From Elephas maximus indicus (lineage: Eukaryota; Chordata; Mammalia; Proboscidea; Elephantidae), in assembly GCF_024166365.1 (NCBI RefSeq), contig NC_064830.1, positions 94,108,968-94,172,967 on the forward strand: a stretch of 64,000 nt of DNA, given 5' to 3'. This document shows, one piece after another, positions 56,600 to 64,000 of the stretch. How positions within the stretch are numbered: position 1 is the first letter of the stretch; each line of letters begins with the position of its first letter. Below the pieces are notes generated by a model. It saw only the letters and a list, made by a program, of their open reading frames with translations, ran no database searches and was not told the origin of the DNA. The position numbers and the translations under genes were made by a program.

Positions 56600-57140
56600 T
56601 GAATCTCATGACATGGACGTCACTGGTGACCTTACCAAGAGTTACCTCTGTGAAGTGGTAAGGAGTGAAGACAGATTGGAGGGGGCTGAGTAGTGAGTGA
56701 GAGGGAGGAAATGGAGATGCCTGTCCAGACAGCTCTGTGCTGGGGAGAAACGTGGGGCAGTAGCTGGAGGAGGAAGTCTTGTGGTAGCCATGGACATGCT
56801 CTGCTCAGATCTCCCGTCAAGAAAGAACTTGCTGATCAGCTGTGAGGAGTGCAGGCAGCTGAAGGCCTCCAATTGTGGTACCTTTGGGATCTACTGCACA
56901 TTCTCCCTGGGCATCTCCCAAGTGACTGAGCATGGTGAGGATAGTAGAGCCTGGCCATTTCTACCCTGAGAAGCCAACTGTAAAGAGGCCCAGGGAGAAG
57001 GCATGACAGTTGTCTGTGGAAAGGTTAAAGAACAAAGCTTCAATGACTCCAAGGGGAAATATTTTCTTCAAAGAATGGCAAGGAGGCCAGAGGGGCTGGA
57101 GCAGAAAGAATGAGAGAGGGAGAAGTAGAAAGTGAGGTTG
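56600..57140 (-). repeat. L2 LINE fragments
   Basis: 'gtcactggtgaccttaccaag', 'gaagacagattggaggggg' and 'ggcaaggaggccagagggg' are reversed L2 text in separate pieces. Confidence 0.5.
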
Positions 57141-57144
57141 CAAA

Positions 57145-58535
57145 GGTTTCTTTGTTTGCTTTTAATGAGAGAGACCAGAGCATGCTTAAAAGCCTGAAAT
57201 GACAAATCCAGTTGAGAAAGAGCAACTGAGTGTGGAAGGGAAAAGATGTGCATCAAAGAGAAATACCAGACTTGTTGGCCTGACAGAGGCTGGTGAAGCC
57301 CTGGACATTCTTTCAGCTCAATAATGAAGTCACTCCTGAGGTTCACCCTTCGGCCAAAGATTGGACAGGCCCATAAAACAAAATGAGACTAAAGGGGCAC
57401 ACCAGCCCAGGGGCAAGGACTAGAAGGCAGGAGGGGACAGGAAAGCTGGTCATAGGGGACCCAAGGTCTAGAAGGGAGAGTGTTGACATGTCGTGGGGTT
57501 GTTAACCAATGTCATAAAACAATATGTATACTATTTAATGAGAAACTAGTTTGTTCTGTCAACTTTCATCTAAAGTACAACAAAAAAAAAAAAATAAAAA
57601 AGACGAGATGTGCAGGTGGAGAGAGGGAGGTCCCTAAGAAGGCAGAAGTAGATGGGGTCTGGACTGCAGGGGGTGGTGGGTATCCTCAGGCTGAAGGAGG
57701 GGCAGCTCTCTTGTGGCAGAAAATGGGGGGGATGGGTGCAGGCACACTTGGTGTGTAGGCCTGGAAGCAGCAGAGTGGCAGGGCTTTTCTCTCTCCTATC
57801 AGTGGGAAGAAAGATCTGGGCCGACAGTCAGAAAACCAGGCCCAGTGAGACACATGGGCTGTGTCACAGTTGTCCTTTTCTGGCCTCAGTCTTCCCAGCT
57901 GCACAATAAAAAGCCTGGACTAGATCGCTGGTCCCCGAACTTGTCTAATCCCAAGGAGATTTTCAAAACTGCACTTTTGGAGGGTCATCTCCCTGAACCG
58001 CTGGATCAGACTCTCTGGAGCATGGGTGGTGATGGCAGGAATCTGTACATCTTTTTAAAGTCCCCTGAAGGGAGGCTAGGGAGAACTTGAACATGCAGCC
58101 AAGCTTGGGAACAGCCCTGCAGTGACTCTAAAAGCCCCTCCAGCTCTAAGAGTTTGTGATTCCAACAAGAAGGTGCAGAACCCCAGCACAGCACTTAATT
58201 ATAACTACAAGCTACACAATAAGTCACATGTCACTTCCTGTCCCCTTCAGAGACCCAAAGGTCCAAAAGGCACCAAAGGTCCAAGAGGAACAAAACAGTA
58301 AGGCAAAGTCACCAGCATTTCAGTGAAGTCCTGCCCCCGTGGAAACACGTGACCATGTTTCTAAACTCCCAGTTGGGACACGGCTCAGGATATGGTCAGG
58401 GGGACTCCCTGGGGGCAGAAGGACTAGGAATTGGATCACAGCGGTCTCAGAAGATCAGGGATGCTTGGCCGCCCTGCAAAGGGGTGGAGATCTATCCAGG
58501 CCTTTCTGAAACCTGATCCGTGGGGTAGGGGAGAG
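57145..58535. other. Unassigned spacer sequence
   Basis: No coding exon is recognised. A G-rich part at 57630-57740 gives only short frames. A MER5-like trace may lie near 57920-58080. Confidence 0.3.
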
Positions 58536-58539
58536 CCGG

Positions 58540-58878
58540 AGGAGGCCCTGAGAGTCCATGTCTCCCCTCCCTAGCTCCTCCTCTGCCTGGGTGCACCTTC
58601 TCTGGGGCTGCTCCGGACAGGTGCAGACCACCTGCCTTCTCCCTTTGCCTCCCTCTGCCCCTAAGTTTGGGTGAACAGGCTGGGGCCACCAGGCAGCTCC
58701 ATGGACAGGGTCTTTGCCTCTGCTCACCTTCCAGCTTTGAGAAGAAAAGAAGGGTCTGTGTTGATTTGCACTGGGGGGCTTCTTCCCCCTGCTAAACTTT
58801 CAGGGGCTGAGAAAGAGACACTCAACCTTGGACTGACTGTGGAAGAAGGGACAGAAAGAGCCCAAGACATTCCCCCAG
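58540..58878 (+). other. Possible SSC4D 5' untranslated exon (weak)
   Basis: GC-richer sequence upstream of SSC4D ends in a consensus donor, CCCCCAG followed by GTAGGAATC (last exon base 58878). There is no direct proof, and the 5' limit is arbitrary. Confidence 0.2.
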
Positions 58879-59129
58879 GTAGGAATCCTTCACTTTTGCT
58901 GGGGAGTTGGGAGGTGGTGGTGGTGTGTGTGCCTTTGCCCACTGGTCAGATGGGGAGTTGTTCCTGATGATTTCCAAGGACCCTTCTGACTCCTTCATTC
59001 TATGATTCTGCTGCCCTAAAGTACATTCAGTCATTCGAAAAACATTTCCTGAGTGCCTACCCTGTGCCAGGTACTACTGCTAAAAAAGATCTGCCCAGCC
59101 CTCAAGGAGTTCACAGTCTAGATGAGGAG

Positions 59130-59335
59130 ATGGTAATAATAGCAATAGTTACCACATTTATGGTAGACCAGGCACTGGGCTAATCCTTTTATCAATGTTA
59201 GTTTACTTAATCTAGCAAAAGCTGTGAGAGGAAAGTGTATTACTAAGCCCACTTTACAGATGAGGACAGCAAGGCGTATCAAGATGAGGTCACACAGCAA
59301 GCAGCTGGCGGAGCTGATGATTCTAACCACCATGT
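59130..59335 (-). repeat. MIR fragment
   Basis: 'tactaagcccactttacagatgagg' and 'gatgaggtcacacagcaagc' form a MIR core in reverse. Confidence 0.75.
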
Positions 59336-60464
59336 TGTATGGCCTCCCTGCACTGTAAAGAGACAATTCAAGGCAGGAGGGACACTGGTGAAGGATGGAG
59401 AGGGAGTGTGAGAGTTTTCGAGAGCCACATTCACTGAAGGCAGGGAAGGGTTAAGCCATATCTTGACCAAAGTTTCCAGGGTGTGGGGCAGAAGCAGACT
59501 CGAGGGGGCCAAGCTTGGAGCTAGAGGGAGAGGCAGGCATTGGGAGGCCACTGGGAGGTCTTGAGTCAGCTGGGATTTGAGGTCAGTGGGATCTGGATCA
59601 GGGATCCTTCTCTCTCATTCCCGGCCAGGGTGGTAGGGTATAGAGTGGGGGGACTTGAGGATTCCTGGCCACTTTCTTGGAAGCTGTCCCAACACTCATA
59701 GGGTGGGGGCTGATGTGGCCTGGGGGGGCCAGTGTCCCAGCGGCCTGAGACGTGGTTAGCCCTGAACCCCAGGAGATGGTGGATGGCCCAGATACCTAGA
59801 GGTCCCCCCTCCCCACAGCTCTCAGCTCCATCTCCCAGCTGTCCCCAGGCCAGGCAGAGGGAGGACAAAAGCTGATTATTCCACTGGGGGCTGTATGGGG
59901 CCCCATGAATGGGGTATTGAGAACACTGCGCCCACATCCAGATAGGTTTTCATCCTTTCACCAGCCAGGCTGTCTGTATGCCAGGGTGGAGGCAAAGCCA
60001 GGGAGTGATGGGGTGGATGGTGGAGTTCCTGCTGGGAGGAGTACCCCATATCCCCTGGTACCCCAATATATCCCAAACAGAACCATCTTCCCCACCACCT
60101 CCTCCTACAGTCCCCATCAAGGTGACGGACCCCAAGGCTAGGAGTCAACTGACGCTTCCCTGTCCCTAGCTCCCACAACCAAGAGAAGCCCAGTCCTGCC
60201 AATTCAGTCTCCCAGATAGCTTTTCCATCTGTCCTTCCTCTCTACCCCTCATTATCTGGGATCTGGATGATTGCCTCAGCCTCTAAACCAGCCTCCTATC
60301 TCTCTCCCATTCGATCCATCACTCATACACTTAATGTCATACTCTTGCTAAAAGTCTTCAAGAAAAGAGAACATGGGGGGCTTCTAGGGTGCTGGGTACA
60401 CAGTGTGAATGTTCACTGAGCTCTACACTTCAGATGTATATGCTTTTCCGTATGTATACTTCAG

Positions 60465-60664
60465 TGTTGTTGCTGTTTGTTGTCACTGAGTTGATTCCAA
60501 CTCACCGCGATCCCAGAGTAGAGCTGTTCCATAGGGATTTCAGAGCTGTGAACTTTTGGAAACAGATCACCAAGTCTGTCTTCCGGGGCGCCTCTGGGTG
60601 GGTTCAAACCAGTAACCTTTTGGTTAATAATCGAGTGCTTAACTATCTGTGCTACCCAGAGACT
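60465..60664 (-). repeat. AfroSINE-related, GGGTGG-head subfamily
   Basis: Tail at the left ('gtcactgagttgattccaactc'), head at the right ('gctacccagagactc'). Confidence 0.82.
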
Positions 60665-60862
60665 CTTCAAGGGCTTCCCACACCAAAAGGGGAGAATATT
60701 CCAAATAGCGTTAATCCCCCAGCCCTTTACTATTTTCCAGCCACGTGAACTACAATTTTCTTAATATTTTTCTTTAAACTGACTCATGTCTTTTGACTTT
60801 AATTTTAAAGGGAAACTTTATACTGTTCCAAGAAACGGAAAACCAGAATCTTTTCCTGTAAA

Positions 60863-60940
60863 TTGTTGTTGTTAGTTGCCATCAAATTGGCTCCGACTCA
60901 TGGCAACCCCACACACAACAGAACAAAATGCTGCCTTGAT
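60863..60940 (-). repeat. RTE-like tail fragment
   Basis: 'ttgttgttgttagttgccatc' and 'ccacacacaacagaac' are the reversed RTE/SINE terminus only. Confidence 0.6.
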
Positions 60941-60967
60941 ATAAACAGAAGCCACTATACATAAAAA

Positions 60968-61126
60968 GGAAACCCTGGTGGCGTAGTGGTTAAGTGCTAC
61001 AACTGCCAACCAAAGGGTCAGCAGTTCGAATCTGCCAGGCGCTCCTTGGAAACTCTATGGGATAGTTCTACTCTGTTCTATAGGGTCGCTATGAGTCGGA
61101 ATCAACTCGACGGCACTGGGGTTTTT
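60968..61126 (+). repeat. AfroSINE
   Basis: Near-consensus copy with a 12-base target-site duplication differing at one base (TATACATAAAAA and TATGCATAAAAA). Confidence 0.94.
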
Positions 61127-61547
61127 TATGCATAAAAAAAAAGAAAACCAATGAAATTAAAGCAATAACTGTATTGTCTATACCCCAAACCCCAGTGCCA
61201 TCAATATTATCTATATTCCCCTAAAATTATCTGGGTTGCCACCACATGGGAGATTAAAATGTAAGGTGAGGCTGATCAGAAGATACTAGAGGGCTTTGAA
61301 GAGAAGGCTCTGCAGCTACGACTCTGGGATAGTACCTGTGGGTACGGCTAAGGAAGTTAGCAGTGGGGTAACATAAACAGATCTATGTTTCCCCCTAAAA
61401 TTATATGGGTTGCCAAGCTTTGGCATATGCCACCCTGGAGGATGAACGCTGAGCCCTCAGCACAGCTGCACGGGTCTGTCATCGTTTGGGCCCAGTCAAC
61501 TCCCCAACCTCGTTTCTGCTTCTTGATTTCACATACTCTTTCCAGGG

Positions 61548-61738
61548 GTCCCTGGGTGGTGCATATAGTTTACACTTTCAGCTGCTAACCAAAAGGTTGG
61601 AGGTTCAAGTCCACCCAGAGGCACCTGGTGATCTACTTCCAAAAAATCAGCCATTGAAAACTCTATCGGTAGAGTTCTACTGTGACACACACAGGGTCAT
61701 CATGAGTCAGAATTAACACAACAGCAACTGGTTTTTGG
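61548..61738 (+). repeat. AfroSINE-related, GGGTGG-head subfamily
   Basis: Full copy, 'gggtccctgggtggtgc' head and 'aacacaacagcaactggttttt' tail. It lies about 275 bases upstream of the SSC4D first coding ATG. Confidence 0.88.
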
Positions 61739-62012
61739 TTGTTGCTCCAGCCAAATCCAACTCCCCATTAGTTTCCATACATGCTCCTGTCTTTCTCAGC
61801 TCCAAGCTGTTGCCCATGCTGTGGTCTGTACTCAGAACACCAAACTCAAGTGGAAATGTCACTTCCCCCTGAAGCTTTCACTGCCCCCCTCCAGCCCGAA
61901 GTAATGTCTTGGGGATCTTTAATTCCAGATGTTCCATCTGTGTCTTCTCCACGGCCCCTTGATGGGACCATCTGAAAGGCCATCTACTGGCTGGACACAC
62001 AAGGAAACAGAG

Positions 62013-63788
62013 ATGAGAATTGGTCCCCAGCCAGTTGAGAAGAGCAGGGGGTGGAGGCCAGGAGATGGAAGCACTGCCCCTTCACCCCTTCCCCCAGCCC
62101 TGTCCTTCTTCCTCCTCCTGCCACTGGGTGAGTGCTTTCACCCCAATCTTTGACTCTCCCCTTTTCTGGCTCTCAGTTTTCCCAGCTATAAAATTATGGT
62201 GGGAGGTGGGTTGTGGATGAGCTGGTTTGCAATGTTCTTTCCAGCTCTGATCTCTGCCCAGGGTTGATGAAAGCTGAGGGTCTGAGGTTGGGGGACTCAG
62301 TGCTACAGGCGAGGGCTAAATATACAGAGTGTGGGTAGTTAGGGACCACTGGAAAGAGAGAAAGAGAATGGGCTCGCCAGTGGCTGTTTGAGAGGCAGCT
62401 GGGAAGATAGATGGAATCAAATGACCTAGACTACCTGACCTTGAGAAAGAAGAAACAGTGTCTCAGTTTCTTCACCTATGAAATGGGTACACTAGTATGT
62501 GCCTCAGAGGGTAGTTGTAAGGAGTCAATGAGGTAATATGTGTGAAAGTGTCTGAGAACTCTAATACCCTATGCACAATAAGGGGCAGTTACCCAGCTTT
62601 AAATTTTTGTGTGCTAGGCCAGAGTCCCCATTTTTCTTCCCCACCTCCCCTCTCAGGCCAAGTGCTCAGAATTGTGTGTGAATAAGACCGTGACTGTCTG
62701 GGTTGGAATCCCAGCTGTAGCCTTTATCTGCTCTGTCGCCTTGAGCAAGTTGGAGAACCTCACTATACCTGAAGTTTCCCCATCCATATAAATTGTCCCA
62801 CTGATTAAGTGAGGCAAAGCACATAAAGCAATAAGCACAGTGCCTGGCATGCATCTATGTGATAGCTCATGCAGAAGGACTCTTTGGGAGGAAATCACAG
62901 TGAAGCACAAAGCTTTAAGGTGGAGCTACTGAGCATCCAGAAACCCTGGTGGAGGTGGCGTAGTGGTTAAGTGCTATGGCTGCTAAACAAAAGGTCGGCA
63001 GTTCAAATCCACTGGGCACTTCTTGGAAACTCTACGGGGCAGTTCTACCCTGTCCTGTAGGGTCACTATGAGTCAGGATCGACTCGATGGCAGTGGGTTT
63101 GGGTTTTTTGGGTACCCGAGCACCTGCTGAGTAATCAGCTGTGAGCAGGGGGCCCTGCGGGACACAGGTGAGATAGGTATGCCCACCTCACCAGGCAGAG
63201 GCCCTGAAAGGGGCACATACATGGTGCCCATGCAACTCTTCCAAGTAGAAAGCACTTCCAGCTGAGGGCTAGAAGAAGGGGTTCTGAGCCAGGTCTTGAA
63301 GGGTGGGCAGGGCTGGAATGAGCCAGGTTAGCCAGCAGGGCAGTCCAAGCAGAGGAGATAAGGTGCAGTAGACTGCTGGGAGGTTAAGTAAGGGGAAGCT
63401 GGTCAGAAGACACTAGGATGCTTTGTGGAGAAGACTCCAGGGCCAGGACTTTATCCTGCAGGCACCGGCAGCACTAACGATTTAGAAGTGGGGTAAGATA
63501 AGCAGATCTGTGTTTGAGACACACCTTTCTGGGGCTGCGGGTGGGCCAATGGAAAAGATGTGAGGCAGCGAGGCTGATGGGGACAGGCAAGGAAAGAGAT
63601 GATGGAGCTTCTGAGAAGCAGGGGTAGTAGAGTCAAAAAGGAGGGGGATGATGGTGAGGACCATTGTGCGGGGGCAGTGCTGTGTTCCTGAGGCTGGCAG
63701 CCCTTTCTCGTAGACGGCAGAGGCACCAATGGTCTTCCTCACTCTGTTTCAGCTAGCGCCCTACAGCCCACTCCACTGCCCTTTCCAG
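62013..63788 (+). CDS. SSC4D: SSC4D, first two coding exons (partial, continues right)
   Basis: SSC4D is a secreted protein with four group-B SRCR domains. Two exons are visible: 62013-62127 and 63753-63788, joined in phase through consensus sites (CACTGG|GTGAGTG; TTTCAG|CTAGCG; TTTCCAG|GTAGGTG). They encode [10 protein letters not shown]...GDGSTAP, a hydrophobic stretch [15 protein letters not shown] (signal peptide core and likely cleavage) and PTPLPFP. This aligns with the human N-terminus I recall, through LPFPE just before the first SRCR domain. The human initiator appears replaced: that codon is ACA here, so the next in-frame ATG at 62013 (human codon 7, G at -3) is chosen. ATGs at 61962 and 61929 also lie in frame and could be used; an acceptor-like CAG ends at 61928. 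The gene diverges from ZP3. Confidence 0.9.
62380..62590 (+). repeat. MIR in SSC4D intron
   Basis: 'gtctcagtttcttcacctatgaaatggg' followed by 'gtagttgtaaggagtcaatgagg' is a clear MIR core. Confidence 0.88.
62675..62885 (+). repeat. MIR in SSC4D intron
   Basis: 'ggttggaatcccagctgtagcc', 'gccttgagcaagttgg' and 'cacagtgcctggcatgc' are in MIR order. Confidence 0.82.
62939..63108 (+). repeat. AfroSINE in SSC4D intron
   Basis: Full copy with a small duplication in the head ('ggtggaggtggcgtag'). Possible short flanks GAGCATC and GAGCACC. Confidence 0.92.
63260..63660 (-). repeat. L2-like fragment in SSC4D intron
   Basis: Text such as 'gaatgagccaggttagccagcagg' and 'gccaggactttatcctgcagg' suggests reversed L2. 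Highly diverged. Confidence 0.4.
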
Positions 63789-64000
63789 GTAGGTGCCCCT
63801 GCCCTCCCTCCCTGACCCCCTCACTCAGACTCTCAGAAGATGTCAAGGAGAGACTAACAAGCCCTGCATTACTCTAGAGGCCCCCACCTCAAAGGGATTG
63901 CTCCGGCCTTCCCTTTTTACACAAGGGAGAAATCAGGCCCAGAAGGACTGATCCCAAGTCTCCCACAGCTTCACGGCAAGGTGGGCAACCCCTAGGTTGG

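Noticed and set aside
2773-63108. Spaced, recurring 160-bp units as a possible CRISPR-like or satellite array
   Set aside because: They are independently inserted AfroSINEs on both strands, many with their own target-site duplications.

Overview
This is mammalian nuclear DNA. Its most abundant repeat is the tRNA-like AfroSINE family, which ends in the same sequence as the RTE LINEs beside it. That pairing marks an afrotherian genome, most likely an elephant or a close paenungulate relative. I call the species from repeat content and memory of these families; no database search was made.

Host genes. One complete protein-coding gene is present: ZP3, the zona pellucida sperm-binding glycoprotein, on the minus strand in eight exons between 32826 and 25532. 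All junctions have consensus splice sites, the phases agree, and the reading frame is 431 codons. Its TATA box is at 32883-32877, and its stop codon lies inside the AATAAA polyadenylation signal. At the right edge two plus-strand exons (62013-62127 and 63753-63788) encode the signal-peptide region of SSC4D; the SRCR domains lie beyond the window. At the left, a CpG island at about 3660-4260 carries ZNF143- and NRF1-like sites and a plausible minus-strand donor at 4124. By recalled human gene order (SSC4D, ZP3, DTX2) it is probably the DTX2 promoter, but no DTX2 coding exon lies in the window.

Layout. 1-3660: inferred first intron of DTX2, with L2 and AfroSINEs. 3660-4260: promoter island. 4260-25500: intergenic, with L2, MIR, RTE LINEs (one nearly full length at 12480-15607), MaLR/ERVL-type solo LTRs, an L1 3' end and a three-unit tandem repeat. 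25500-32900: ZP3. 33000-62000: a long spacer between the divergent ZP3 and SSC4D genes, containing an internally deleted L1 (42318-47106), further solo LTRs, RTE copies and many SINEs. 62013-64000: start of SSC4D.

No operon-like system, CRISPR array or clearly new gene is visible. The most informative non-genic content is the nested transposon record. SINEs sit in RTE and L1 copies with clean target-site duplications, an RTE splits an LTR, an LTR splits a MER20, and two SINEs occupy one target site. A tRNA-Gly-headed SINE in ZP3 intron 5 appears to carry sequence from both ends of RTE.
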